Source: Lichenibacterium dinghuense
Lineage (GTDB): Bacteria; Pseudomonadota; Alphaproteobacteria; Rhizobiales; Beijerinckiaceae
Length of the DNA: 64,000 nt
Direction: 5' to 3'
Assembly: GCF_021730615.1 (NCBI RefSeq)
Contig: NZ_JAJLMN010000001.1
Coordinates: 4,537,501-4,601,500, forward strand
Shown here: one piece after another, positions 18,273 to 27,409 of the stretch
Layout of the letters: every line of letters starts with the position of its first letter
Position numbering within the stretch: the stretch's first letter is position 1
Made by a program: the position numbers and the translations under genes
The notes under the pieces: generated by a model
The model's database searches: none
What the model was told of the DNA's origin: nothing
What the model saw: only the letters and a program-made list of their open reading frames with translations

Positions 18273-21008
18273 ATGCCCGACTTCGACCGCAGCAAGGCCG
18301 CGCCCTGCCTCAGCACCGCCGAGGGCGTGCGCCTGCGCGACGCCGAGGCCGGAGGCTGGCGCCGCTGGGGGCCGTACCTGTCCGAGCGCGCCTGGGGCAC
18401 GGTGCGCGAGGACTACTCGAAGGACGGCGACGCCTGGAACTACTTCCCCCACGACCACGCCCGCTCGCGCGCCTATCGCTGGAGCGAGGACGGCATCGCG
18501 GGCTTCTCGGACGAGCACCAGCGCTGGTGCCTGGCGCTGGCGCTGTGGAACGGGCACGACCCGATCCTGAAGGAGCGCATGTTCGGGCTCACCAACGCCC
18601 AGGGCAACCACGGCGAGGACGTCAAGGAGCTCTGGTACTACGTCGACGGGACGCCGACGCACAGCTACATGAAGACGATCTACAAGTATCCGCAGGCGCC
18701 GTACCCCTATGAGGACCTGATCGCCGAGAACGCCCGCCGCAAGCGGACCGACGCCACCGCCTTCGAATACGAGCTGTTCGACACCGGCGCCTTCCGCGAA
18801 AACCGCTATTTCGACGTCACGACAGAATACGCCAAGCATTCGCCCGACGACATCCTGATGCGGGTGCGGGTCGCCAACCGCGGGCCGGAAGCGGCGGACC
18901 TCCACGTCCTGCCCCACCTGTGGGCGCGCAACGTCTGGTCCTGGGAGGAGGGGCACGAGAAGCCGACGCTCGCGCTCCAGGGCGACGGCAGCGTGCTGGC
19001 GCAGCGCGCCCACGACGTCGACCGGCGCTTCTCCTCGCTCGGCCCGGTCGAGTGGCTGTTCTGCGAGAACGAGACGAACCGCCGCCGCCTCTACGGCGAG
19101 GAGGCCGCCGGCTACTACAAGGACGGCATCAACGACCGCGTGGTTTCCAGCGACCACGGCGCGGTCAACCCGGAGCACCGCGGCACCAAATGCGCCGCCT
19201 GGACATGGCTCAACGTCGATCCCGGCGCCGAGATCGTGCTCCGCTTCCGCCTCGCGCCCGCCGACGCCGGAGCGCTCGACGAGGCCGGCTTCGACGCGGT
19301 GCTCGGCCGGCGCATCGCCGAGGCCGACAAGTTCTACGCCGCCGTGCAGCAGGACATCGAGGACCCCGACGCGCGGCTCGTGCAGCGGCAGGCCTTCGCC
19401 GGCATGCTGTGGTCCAAGCAATACTACCACATGGACGTGCGCCGCTGGCTCGCGGGCGACCCCGCCATGCCGAAGCCGCCCGCCGAGCGGCTCACGGGGC
19501 GGGACAGCGACTGGAAGCACCTTCTCAACGCCGACATCATCTCGATGCCGGACAAGTGGGAATACCCCTGGTACGCGGCCTGGGACCTCGCCTTCCACTG
19601 CACGGTCTTCGCGCTGATCGACCCCGAATTCGCCAAGGCGCAGCTCATCCTGCTGTGCCGCGAATGGTACATGCACCCGAACGGGCAGTTGCCCGCCTAC
19701 GAGTGGAACTTCGGCGACGTGAACCCGCCGGTGCACGGCCTCGCGGCCTTCCGCGTCTACCAGATGGACCGCGCCATGACGGGCACGGCGGACCGCGAGT
19801 TCCTGGTGCGGATCTTCCACAAGCTGATGCTGAACTTTACGTGGTGGGTGAACCGCAAGGACATCGACGGGCGCAACGTGTTCCAGGGCGGCTTCCTCGG
19901 CCTCGACAACATCGGCGTCTTCGACCGCTCGAAGCCGCTGCCGACGGGCGGCTTCATCTCGCAGGCCGACGGCACGGCCTGGATGGCCTCCTACTGCCTG
20001 AACCTGCTGCAGATCGCGCTCGAGCTGGCCGAGACGGACCGGTCCTACGAGGACATCGCCACCAAGTTCTTCGAGCATTTCCTGCTCATCGCCGAGGCCA
20101 TGACGACCATCGGCGAGGACGGCCACGAGGGCGACGAGCTCCAGGGCCTGTGGGACGAGCGGGACGGGTTCTACTACGACATCCTCAACCTGCCCGACGG
20201 CAGCCGCGTGCCCCTGAAGGTGCGCTCGCTGGTGGGGCTGATCCCGCTCTGCGCCGTCGCGGTGCTCGACGGTACGATCACCCGCAAGTTCCCCGACTTC
20301 GCCGAGCGCCTGCGCTGGACGCTGCAGCACCGCCCGGACCAGGCCAAGCTCGTGTCGCGCTTCGGCGAGCCCGGCAAGGACAACCGCCTGCTCCTGTCGC
20401 TGCTGCGCCGCCACCGCATGCAGGGCCTGATGATGCGGGTGATGGACGACACGGAGTTCCTGTCGAACTACGGCATCCGCTCCGTGTCGAAGTTCCACAA
20501 GGACCATCCCTTCACCTACGACTGGGACGGCACGCGCTTTCAGGTCGACTACGAGCCAGCCGAGTCCACCACGACGCTCTTCGGCGGCAACTCCAACTGG
20601 CGCGGCCCGATCTGGATGCCGATCAACGTCGTGCTGATCGAGGCGCTCTACGAGTTCGAGAAGTTCTACCACGACGAGGAGTTCACCATCGAATACCCGA
20701 AGGGTTCGGGCAAGATGCTGAACCTCGCCGACATCGGCGCCGAGCTGACGCGCCGGCTGAACGCCATCTTCCTGCGCGGGCCGGACGGCCGCCGCGCCGT
20801 GCTCGGCGGCAACGAGACCTTCCAGACCGACCCGCACTTCCGCGACCTGATCCCGTTCCACGAGTATTTCCACGGGGACGACGGCGCGGGCCTCGGCGCG
20901 GCGCACCAGACCGGCTGGTCCGGCCTCGCGGCCTTCCTGCTCCAGCCCCGCAAGCGCTCGGCCGGCACCTTGATCCCGGTCACGAGCACCAAGGGGGAGG
21001 CGCACTGA
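18273..21008 (+). CDS. MGH1/GH63-type glycoside hydrolase
   Basis: A 911-residue protein of the mannosylglycerate hydrolase/GH63-like glucosidase class, with a barrel of helical pairs. Typical segments are [18 protein letters not shown] near the N-terminus, [27 protein letters not shown] (a likely catalytic Asp), [37 protein letters not shown] and [13 protein letters not shown]. There is no signal peptide, so it is cytoplasmic. It lies 13 bases after the debranching enzyme. The natural substrate is unknown; mannosylglycerate, glucosylglycerate or a branched glucan are possible. Confidence 0.85.
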   Translation: MPDFDRSKAAPCLSTAEGVRLRDAEAGGWRRWGPYLSERAWGTVREDYSKDGDAWNYFPHDHARSRAYRWSEDGIAGFSDEHQRWCLALALWNGHDPILKERMFGLTNAQGNHGEDVKELWYYVDGTPTHSYMKTIYKYPQAPYPYEDLIAENARRKRTDATAFEYELFDTGAFRENRYFDVTTEYAKHSPDDILMRVRVANRGPEAADLHVLPHLWARNVWSWEEGHEKPTLALQGDGSVLAQRAHDVDRRFSSLGPVEWLFCENETNRRRLYGEEAAGYYKDGINDRVVSSDHGAVNPEHRGTKCAAWTWLNVDPGAEIVLRFRLAPADAGALDEAGFDAVLGRRIAEADKFYAAVQQDIEDPDARLVQRQAFAGMLWSKQYYHMDVRRWLAGDPAMPKPPAERLTGRDSDWKHLLNADIISMPDKWEYPWYAAWDLAFHCTVFALIDPEFAKAQLILLCREWYMHPNGQLPAYEWNFGDVNPPVHGLAAFRVYQMDRAMTGTADREFLVRIFHKLMLNFTWWVNRKDIDGRNVFQGGFLGLDNIGVFDRSKPLPTGGFISQADGTAWMASYCLNLLQIALELAETDRSYEDIATKFFEHFLLIAEAMTTIGEDGHEGDELQGLWDERDGFYYDILNLPDGSRVPLKVRSLVGLIPLCAVAVLDGTITRKFPDFAERLRWTLQHRPDQAKLVSRFGEPGKDNRLLLSLLRRHRMQGLMMRVMDDTEFLSNYGIRSVSKFHKDHPFTYDWDGTRFQVDYEPAESTTTLFGGNSNWRGPIWMPINVVLIEALYEFEKFYHDEEFTIEYPKGSGKMLNLADIGAELTRRLNAIFLRGPDGRRAVLGGNETFQTDPHFRDLIPFHEYFHGDDGAGLGAAHQTGWSGLAAFLLQPRKRSAGTLIPVTSTKGEAH

Positions 21009-21171
21009 GGGCCGGAGCGGCAGGTCGCTCCGCCTCCCTTTGGCGGGGGGCGTGACGCCCTGCCGGACGCGACGCACGCCGGGATGGAAAATCCTTGCCC
21101 GCGACCGCAGGTCATACAATCATGGGCGAGGGGCGCCGCCGCGGCGATCCCCGTCCAGAGGGGAACCTGCC

Positions 21172-21975
21172 ATGGCCGACGAGGCGCACAAGCTCCATGC
21201 CGAAGGCGGCGCTGCCAACCGATTGATGGCGCTCCGCGGAGGACGGCTCTTCGAGATCAAGGTTCCCGACGGGGCCTGGACGCGCGACTGGCCGGAGCCG
21301 GCTCCCGCCCACTTCACAGCCCTGACCTTCACCGAGCAGACAAACGAATACACCTTCGTCTCCGCCCTCACCGAGGACGGCACGCTCTACGCGATCGGCG
21401 TGCCCGGCGGCGGTTGGGCCAAGGACTGGCCGACCAAGCCGCCGAAGCAGCTCTACAGGATCGCCGGCAAAAGCGGCGTCGACCCCTACCTGTTCGGCCT
21501 CGACGTCGAGAACACGCTCTGGGCCACCCAACTGCCCGTCGGCGGATGGGTGCCGGACTTCCCGCAGCGACCGCCGTCCCCCCTCGTCGACATCGCAGCC
21601 CAGGGCGGCAGCGATCCTCACCTCTTCGGGATCGGCCAGGACGGCAACCTGTATGCGATCGGCCTCGACGGCGGGGGGTGGGTCAGGGACTATCCGAAGC
21701 CGCCACCCGTGCCGCTCCAAAGGCTCGCCGTCCAAGACGGGCCGACCGGGATGTTGCTGGCGATCGACGTGAACAACAGCCTGTGGGCGCTCGGCCTTCC
21801 GGACGGCGTGTGGGTCCAGAACTGGCCGAAGGCGCCGCCCTCGGCGATCTTCGACATCACGGTACAGAGCGGGGGCGGGAACTACCTGTTCGTCACCGGC
21901 GAAACGGAGACGATCTACGCGATCCAACTGCCCTTCGGCAAATGGCAGAAGGACTTCCCCGCGCCTCTCCCCTGA
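21172..21975 (+). CDS. Six-repeat propeller-like protein
   Basis: A 267-residue protein made almost wholly of six tandem repeats of about 44 residues. Each has a hydrophobic strand (LFGIGQDG), an aromatic strand (NLYAIGLDGGGWV), a D/N-Y/W/F-P turn, a Pro-rich linker (KPPPVPL) and a closing strand (QRLAVQ). Repeats begin near residues 19, 63, 108, 152, 196 and 240; the first and last are shorter and could close a ring. The pattern suggests a six-bladed beta-propeller of the tectonin/lectin kind, but I know no exact match. No signal peptide is seen. A TACAAT box at 21115-21120 may be its -10. Confidence 0.65.
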   Translation: MADEAHKLHAEGGAANRLMALRGGRLFEIKVPDGAWTRDWPEPAPAHFTALTFTEQTNEYTFVSALTEDGTLYAIGVPGGGWAKDWPTKPPKQLYRIAGKSGVDPYLFGLDVENTLWATQLPVGGWVPDFPQRPPSPLVDIAAQGGSDPHLFGIGQDGNLYAIGLDGGGWVRDYPKPPPVPLQRLAVQDGPTGMLLAIDVNNSLWALGLPDGVWVQNWPKAPPSAIFDITVQSGGGNYLFVTGETETIYAIQLPFGKWQKDFPAPLP

Positions 21976-22081
21976 TCGCCCCGCCGCTTCGGCCGCGCGC
22001 TGCGGCCGCAGCACGCGCCCCGCCCGCCGACTTCCCGCCGTTCTTTGGAAACGCTATAAGTCCGGCCACGGAGGCGCTGCC

Positions 22082-22579
22082 ATGAGCATACCCATCACGC
22101 TGACCATCAACGGGGAGCGGCGGGAGATCGCGCTCGACGACCCCCGCGTCACACTGCTCGACCTGCTGCGCGAGCGGCTCGACCTCACCGGCACCAAGAA
22201 GGGCTGCGACCGCGGCCAGTGCGGCGCCTGCACGGTGATCGTGGACGGCCGCCGCGTGAACAGCTGCCTGGCCCTGGCGGTCAGCCACGACGGCTCGGAC
22301 GTCCTCACCATCGAGGGGCTGGCGAAGGACGGCGCGCTCCATCCCGTGCAGGAGGCCTTCATCGCGCATGACGGCTTTCAGTGCGGCTTCTGCACGCCGG
22401 GCCAGATCATGAGCGCGGTCGGCCTGATCCGCGAGGCCCAGGCCGGGAACGACCCCGAGCGCGTCCGCGAGGCGATGAGCGGCAACATCTGCCGCTGCGG
22501 CGCCTACCAGGGCATCACCGAGGCGGTGCTCGACGCGCAGGGCCGCATGGCCGGCGGGTTCAAGGAGGCCGCGGAATGA
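22082..22579 (+). CDS. paoA: Aldehyde oxidoreductase, 2Fe-2S subunit (PaoA-like)
   Basis: The iron-sulfur subunit of a xanthine-oxidase-family molybdenum hydroxylase. Its 165 residues carry a plant-type 2Fe-2S site (GCDRGQCGACTVIVDGR plus Cys in NSCLAL) and a second all-helical 2Fe-2S site (GFQCGFCTPGQIMS and GNICRCGAYQGI). It passes electrons from the Mo site to FAD. Unlike E. coli PaoA, no twin-arginine signal is present, so the enzyme is probably cytoplasmic. Its stop overlaps the start of paoB as ATGA. Confidence 0.9.
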   Translation: MSIPITLTINGERREIALDDPRVTLLDLLRERLDLTGTKKGCDRGQCGACTVIVDGRRVNSCLALAVSHDGSDVLTIEGLAKDGALHPVQEAFIAHDGFQCGFCTPGQIMSAVGLIREAQAGNDPERVREAMSGNICRCGAYQGITEAVLDAQGRMAGGFKEAAE

Positions 22580-23634
22580 AGCGCTTCGACTACACCCGCG
22601 CCGCCACGCCGGCCGAGGCGATCGCGGCCTCCGCGGCCGAGGGCGCCGTCTATCTCGGCGGCGGCACCAACCTGCTCGACCTGATGAAGGGCAACGTCCT
22701 GCGCCCCGACCGGCTCGTCGACGTCACCCACGTGGCCGGCCTCGACCGCATCGAGCGGCTCCCGGACGGGTCGACCCGCGTCGGCGCGCTGGTGCGCAAC
22801 GGCGACCTCGCCCACGACCCCGCCTTTGCCAAGAGCTACCCGGCGGTGGCCGAGGCGCTGCTGTCGGGCGCCTCGGCGCAGCTCCGCAACGCCGCCACCA
22901 CCGGCGGCAACCTGCTCCAGCGCACCCGCTGCCCCTACTTCACCGACGGGGTGAGCGCCTGCAACAAGCGCGTCCCCGGCTCGGGCTGCGACGCGGTCGG
23001 CGGCGACACGCGGCTCCACGCCGTGCTAGGCTGGAGCGACAGCTGCATCGCCGTCCACCCGTCCGACTTCTGCGTGCCGCTCGCGGCGCTCGGCGCCACT
23101 GTCGAGATCGAGGGCAAGGGCGGCCCGCGCTCCGTGCCGCTGGTCGAGTTCCACCGCCTGCCGGGGGACGAGCCGCAGCGCGAAACCGTGCTGGAGCCGG
23201 GCGACCTCGTGACCGCCGTGGTGCTGCCGGCCGAGGCGGCGGGCTTCGCCGCGCATTCGCGCTACCTCAAGGTCCGCGACCGCACCTCCTACGCCTTCGC
23301 GGTCGTGTCGGCCGCCGCGGCGCTGAAGCTCGACGGGGACCGGGTCGCCGAAGCCCGCCTCGCCTTCGGCGGCGTGGCGCTGAAGCCGTGGCGCTCGGCC
23401 GAGGCCGAGGCCGCCCTCAGGGGCCAGCCCGCCACCGTCGCATCGTTCCGCCGCGCCGCCGAAGTGGCCCTGGCCGATGCCAAACCGTCCGGCGACAACA
23501 GCTACAAGATCGAGCTCGCCCGCCGCATAGCGGTGCGGGCCTTCACGCTGGCCCTCAGCGGCACGCCCGAGCGCGTGCCCGCCCTGCCGGCCTCCCCCTT
23601 CTCGTCCCCGCTCGGAGTCGCCGCCCATGCCTGA
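22576..23634 (+). CDS. paoB: Aldehyde oxidoreductase, FAD-binding subunit (PaoB-like)
   Basis: A 352-residue FAD subunit. The FAD loop is VYLGGGTNLLDLMKG, followed by QLRNAATTGGNLLQRTRCPYF. The insert with four cysteines in CPYF, ACNK, GSGCDAV marks the PaoB branch, which carries an extra 4Fe-4S cluster absent from xanthine dehydrogenases. The C-terminal domain (LKVRDRTSYAFAVVSAAAAL) is typical. The start overlaps the paoA stop and the end overlaps the paoC start by 8 bases, so all three subunits are coupled. Confidence 0.9.
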   Translation: MKRFDYTRAATPAEAIAASAAEGAVYLGGGTNLLDLMKGNVLRPDRLVDVTHVAGLDRIERLPDGSTRVGALVRNGDLAHDPAFAKSYPAVAEALLSGASAQLRNAATTGGNLLQRTRCPYFTDGVSACNKRVPGSGCDAVGGDTRLHAVLGWSDSCIAVHPSDFCVPLAALGATVEIEGKGGPRSVPLVEFHRLPGDEPQRETVLEPGDLVTAVVLPAEAAGFAAHSRYLKVRDRTSYAFAVVSAAAALKLDGDRVAEARLAFGGVALKPWRSAEAEAALRGQPATVASFRRAAEVALADAKPSGDNSYKIELARRIAVRAFTLALSGTPERVPALPASPFSSPLGVAAHA

Positions 23635-25894
23635 GCAGCCCCACACCCACCACCGCCACGGCTCCAACGTCGGCCAGCCGCTCACGCGCCGCGAGGGCGT
23701 CGCCAAGGTCACCGGCGCCGCCACCTTCGCGGCCGACAACCACCCGGAGGGCATGCTCTACGCGGCGCTCTGCACCTCGACGATCGCGCGCGGACGCGTC
23801 AGCCACCTCGACGTCGCCGCCGCCAGGGCCCATCCCGGCGTGGTCGACGTGATGACGCCCGGCGACGTCCCCGCGCTGGCCTACGACCCGGACGAGAAGG
23901 ACAACCCCTTCACGTTCAAGATGGACCTCCTGCAGAACGACCGCGTCCGCTACGCCAACCAGGCGATCGCGGTCGTGATCGCCGACACGCTGGAGGCAGC
24001 CACCGAGGGCGCGGCGCTGCTGGCGCCCCGGTACGAGGTCGAGCCGGCCCGCATCGGGCTCGACGGCAACGAGTTCTTCGTGCCGCCCGCGGTCGGCGTC
24101 GGCGAGCCGCCGGACGTCGACAACGGCGGCGACGTCGAGGCCGGCTTCGCGGGCTCGGCCAAGGTCTTCGAGGCCACCTACGAGACGCCGGCGCAGTACC
24201 ACAACGCCATGGAGCCCCACGCGATCGTGGCGGCCTGGGACGGCGACAAGCTCACGGTCGACACGCCCAGCCAGGCGCTCACCATGGGGCAGGGGCGCAT
24301 CGCCCAGCTGCTCGGCATGGATCCGGCCAACATCCTGATCCGCTCGCCCTACCTCGGCGGCGGCTTCGGCTCCAAGGCGCTGGTGAAGGGCCCGCAGATC
24401 CTCGGCATCCTGGCCGCCAAGCGGACGGGGCGGCCGGTGAAGCTGGTGCTGCGCCGCGACCAGATGTTCGGCCCGGTCGGCCACCGCGCCCCGACGCGCC
24501 AGACCGTGAAGCTCGGCGCGGACGAGCACGGGCAGCTCCAGGCGATCCACCACCACAACCACACGGCCACCTCGTCCTTCGACGACTTTTACGAGCCCGC
24601 CGCCAACCTGTCGCACACGCTCTACGCGGCCCCGGCGCTGAGGACGTCCCACACGGCGGTGCGTATCGACACCGGCACGCCGCTGTTCATGCGCGCGCCC
24701 GGCGAGGCTTCGGGCTCGATCGCCCTGGAGAGCGCCGTCGACGAGATGGCCGAGGCCTGCGGCATGGACCCGCTGGCCTTCCGCCTGAAGAACTACGCCG
24801 AGGTGGAGCCGATCTCCGGCAAGCCCTTCTCGTCCAAGAACCTGCGCGAGTGCTACGAGCGCGGCGCCGAAGCCTTCGGCTGGTCGAAGCGCGCCGCCAA
24901 GCCCCGCGCGATGCGCGACGAGGCGGGGCTCTTGGTCGGCTACGGCATGGGCACGGCCACCTTCCCGGCGCTGATCTTCGCCGCGACCGCCAAGGCCTCG
25001 ATCCTGGCCGACGGCACCGGCCTCGTCGAGATCGGCGCGCAGGACATGGGGCAAGGCGCCTGGACCGCGCTGGCGCAGATCGCCGCCGACGGCCTCGGCC
25101 TCGGCATCGACCAGGTCGAGTTCCGCATGGGCCGCTCGGACCTGCCGGACGGCGGCATCGCGGGCGGCTCCGGCCACACGGCGACGGCCGGCAACGCCAT
25201 CCACGCGGCGGGGCTGGACGTCGTCGCCAAGCTGGCGCGCCTCGCCACCGACGACCAGCGCTCGCCGCTGTTCGGCGCCGGCAACGCGGGCGTGATCGCG
25301 AAGGACGGCCGCCTCGTGCGGCGCGACGACGAGAGCCGGTCCGAGTCGTTCTCGGACATCCTCGGCCGCGCCGGCCTGCCCGCGATCGAGGGCCAGGGCA
25401 GCGCGGGCGCCGACCAGGACGCCCAGAAGCGCTACGCCATGCACGCGCACGGCGTGGTCTTCGCCGAGGTCAAGGTCGACCCCGACCTCGGGCAGATCCG
25501 TTGCACGCGCCTCGTCGGCGCCTTCGCGGCGGGCCGGGTCATCAACCCGCGGCTGGTGCAGAGCCAGTATTTCGGCGGCATGATCTGGGGCGTGAGCTTC
25601 GCGCTGCACGAGGAGGCCGCCATGGACCACCGCTCGGGCCGCGTGCTCAACAACAACCTCGGCGAATACCACGTGCCGGTGAACGCCGACATCCCGTCGC
25701 TCCAGGCCATCCTGGTCGACGAGAAGGACAGCATCATCAACGCGCTGGGCGTGAAGGGCGTGGGCGAGATCGGCATCACCGGCACGGCCGGCGCCATCGC
25801 CAACGCGGTCTACCACGCGACGGGCGTGCGGGTGCGCAACGCCCCGATCCGCCTCGACATGCTGCTCGGCGACCTGCCGCTCGCCGCGGAGTGA
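23627..25894 (+). CDS. paoC: Aldehyde oxidoreductase, molybdenum-binding subunit (PaoC-like)
   Basis: The 755-residue catalytic subunit binding molybdopterin cytosine dinucleotide. Marks are the start of the first domain (GQPLTRREGVAKVTGAATFA), the substrate channel residues AQYHNAMEPHA, the Gly-rich cofactor loop SPYLGGGFGSKA, IGAQDMGQGAWTAL, and the catalytic glutamate (about Glu714) in GVKGVGEIGITG. Family members oxidise aromatic and aliphatic aldehydes. The insertion chaperone (PaoD/XdhC) is not nearby and must be elsewhere. Substrate is not determinable. Confidence 0.9.
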   Translation: MPEQPHTHHRHGSNVGQPLTRREGVAKVTGAATFAADNHPEGMLYAALCTSTIARGRVSHLDVAAARAHPGVVDVMTPGDVPALAYDPDEKDNPFTFKMDLLQNDRVRYANQAIAVVIADTLEAATEGAALLAPRYEVEPARIGLDGNEFFVPPAVGVGEPPDVDNGGDVEAGFAGSAKVFEATYETPAQYHNAMEPHAIVAAWDGDKLTVDTPSQALTMGQGRIAQLLGMDPANILIRSPYLGGGFGSKALVKGPQILGILAAKRTGRPVKLVLRRDQMFGPVGHRAPTRQTVKLGADEHGQLQAIHHHNHTATSSFDDFYEPAANLSHTLYAAPALRTSHTAVRIDTGTPLFMRAPGEASGSIALESAVDEMAEACGMDPLAFRLKNYAEVEPISGKPFSSKNLRECYERGAEAFGWSKRAAKPRAMRDEAGLLVGYGMGTATFPALIFAATAKASILADGTGLVEIGAQDMGQGAWTALAQIAADGLGLGIDQVEFRMGRSDLPDGGIAGGSGHTATAGNAIHAAGLDVVAKLARLATDDQRSPLFGAGNAGVIAKDGRLVRRDDESRSESFSDILGRAGLPAIEGQGSAGADQDAQKRYAMHAHGVVFAEVKVDPDLGQIRCTRLVGAFAAGRVINPRLVQSQYFGGMIWGVSFALHEEAAMDHRSGRVLNNNLGEYHVPVNADIPSLQAILVDEKDSIINALGVKGVGEIGITGTAGAIANAVYHATGVRVRNAPIRLDMLLGDLPLAAE

Positions 25895-25903
25895 CGCCAC
25901 TGT

Positions 25904-25929
25904 CCTTCTCCCGCGCGTGCGGGAGAAGG
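25904..25929 (+). terminator. Strong hairpin after the pao operon (repeat-family member)
   Basis: CCTTCTCCCGC-GCGT-GCGGGAGAAGG forms a perfect 11-bp stem, 9 bases after the paoC stop. It can act as a terminator, but the same CTTCTCCC/GGGAGAAG hairpin recurs at 37344-37507, so it is also part of a dispersed repeat family. Confidence 0.55.
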
Positions 25930-25999
25930 GCCACACCGCGCCTTGCCCCCGTGCCGCTCGCCTGTCACTGACCCGCTGAAATCCATCTCAGGGGGCTCA

Positions 26000-26989
26000 A
26001 TGCGGAAGATCGCCTTCATCGGCACCGGCGGCACCATGTCGTCGCTCGGCGAGGACAGCCTCGACATCCTCGACTACGGCCGCCACGAGCGGCGGCTCGA
26101 CGCGCCCGCCATCGCGGCGGCCGTGCCGGAGTTGGCGCGCGTCGCCGATGTCCGCGCCGTGGCGTTCCGCGCCATCGACAGCTCCGCGATGGACTTCTCC
26201 GCGTGGCACGAGCTGGCGACGCTCTGCACCGAGCTGGGTGCGGACCCCGACCTCGCCGGCATCGTGATCGGCCACGGCACCGCGACCCTGGAGGAGACCG
26301 CCTACGCGCTCGACCTCACGCTGAAGCTCGACATCCCCGTGGTGATGGTCGGCTCGCAGCGGCCGCTGAGCGGCCTGTCGTCGGACGCGCCGGCCAATCT
26401 CCTCGGCGCCGTGCGGGTCGCCGCCGATCCGGCCTCGCGCGGGCGCGGCGTGCTGGTCGTGCTCAACGACGAGATCCAGGCGGCGCGCGACGTGGCCAAG
26501 ACCTCGACGGCCCGGCTGCAGACCTTCCGCACGCCGGACTTCGGCGTGCTCGGACAGGTCGACGGCCCGCACGTGCGCTACTACCGCCGCTCCGAGCGGC
26601 GTCACATGCCCGACACCGAGTTCGACGTCGCGGCGCTGGCCGCGATGCCGCGCGTCGACATCGTGCTGTCCTACGCCGGGGCGGACGGCACGGCGGCGCG
26701 GGCCTTCGTGGCCGCCGGGGCGCGCGGCCTCGTGCAGGCCGGCTTCGCGCCCGGCATGCCGACCGAGGCCGAGTTCGAGGCGCTGCGCGAGGCGGTGGCG
26801 GCCGGCGTCGCCGCCGTGCTGGCGACGCGGGTCGGCAGCGGCGTCGCCCTCGACGGGGAGCGCGTGCGCGCCGGCGGCGTGGTCGGCGCCGACAACCTGT
26901 CCCCGTGGAAGGCCCGCATCCTCCTGGCGCTGGCGCTGACCCGCACCTCCGAAGCGGCCGAGATCCGCCGCATCTTCGCGACCTACTGA
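26000..26989 (+). CDS. Asparaginase-family protein with altered active site
   Basis: A 329-residue type I/II L-asparaginase fold. The first nucleophile motif is intact (Thr12 in IGTGGTMSS), as is the catalytic lysine (Lys167 in DVAKTSTARLQTF). The second motif reads HGTAT (92-96) where active asparaginases have HGTDT, so the Asp that holds the substrate amino group is Ala95. I recall similar HGTAT proteins in related bacteria, suggesting a subfamily with another amide substrate rather than decay. The ATG at 26000 follows a GGGGG ribosome site. It lies 105 bases after the pao operon, beyond a hairpin. Confidence 0.8.
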   Translation: MRKIAFIGTGGTMSSLGEDSLDILDYGRHERRLDAPAIAAAVPELARVADVRAVAFRAIDSSAMDFSAWHELATLCTELGADPDLAGIVIGHGTATLEETAYALDLTLKLDIPVVMVGSQRPLSGLSSDAPANLLGAVRVAADPASRGRGVLVVLNDEIQAARDVAKTSTARLQTFRTPDFGVLGQVDGPHVRYYRRSERRHMPDTEFDVAALAAMPRVDIVLSYAGADGTAARAFVAAGARGLVQAGFAPGMPTEAEFEALREAVAAGVAAVLATRVGSGVALDGERVRAGGVVGADNLSPWKARILLALALTRTSEAAEIRRIFATY

Positions 26990-27011
26990 CGGGGCGAGGC
27001 GGATTTTCCGC

Positions 27012-27040
27012 TTGCGCCGCGCGCCGTCGCCGGCTAGATA
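27012..27040 (+). promoter_or_regulatory. Promoter of tRNA-Val
   Basis: TTGCGC at 27012-27017 and TAGATA at 27035-27040 are separated by exactly 17 bases and end 9 bases before the tRNA. This is the best sigma-70-like pair in the window. Confidence 0.65.
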
Positions 27041-27049
27041 AGCGTCATC

Positions 27050-27124
27050 GGGCGGTTAGCTCAGTGGTAGAGCACTGTGTTGACATCGCAGGGGTCACAG
27101 GTTCAAACCCTGTACCGCCCACCA
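27050..27124 (+). tRNA. tRNA-Val (GAC anticodon)
   Basis: The sequence folds into a full cloverleaf: acceptor GGGCGGT with ACCGCCC, D stem GCTC/GAGC, anticodon stem CTGTG/CGCAG (one G-T pair) around loop TTGACAT, a five-base variable loop, T stem ACAGG/CCTGT with loop TTCAAAC, discriminator A and an encoded CCA end. The anticodon GAC reads valine codons GUC and GUU. Confidence 0.95.
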
Positions 27125-27183
27125 ATACAGCAGAGGCCTTCGGATAGGATCCGGAGGCTTTTCGCTTTTCTGGCGCTACAAGT

Positions 27184-27245
27184 CTCGCCCCTTCCGGGAG
27201 AGGGGCTTCGCGAAGCAAAGGCGGAAGAGGGGGGCGTGACACCGC
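27184..27245. repeat. Dispersed hairpin repeat, diverged copy
   Basis: The 285 bases between the tRNA and the next gene hold no gene. They contain GCCCCT...AGGGGC, then the 12-base palindrome GCTTCGCGAAGC (27205-27216), then CGGAAGAGGGGGGCG. The order (hairpin, GCGAAGC core, GAxGAGGGGG end) matches the two copies at 37.3-37.5 kb, so this is a worn member of the same family. Confidence 0.45.
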
Positions 27246-27409
27246 CCCCAGGGGCATCGCAGGCCCGACGCGATCGGACCTGTCGCGTCCGGGTGGCCCC
27301 TCCGCGCGCTTCGAAGCTCTCTTTCGGAAGGGCGTCGCCGAACCCTCTCTGTCCGAGGTCACGCCCTCCTGCGGGGTGAGGAGGGGTGTCGGCGACGCTC
27401 GTCCTCACC

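Noticed and set aside
15773-21119. Two long minus-strand frames opposite the glucan hydrolases
   Set aside because: Compositional shadows (Arg/Ala/Val/His repeats) of clearly real genes on the other strand.
22030-22081. Promoter before the pao operon based on CTATAAGT
   Set aside because: A TATAAG box is visible but no -35 at proper spacing, so it was not listed.
27050-27124. The tRNA considered as selC (tRNA-Sec)
   Set aside because: It has a normal 7-bp acceptor, a short variable loop and a GAC anticodon, so it is tRNA-Val. tRNA-Sec needs a TCA anticodon, a long acceptor and a long extra arm.
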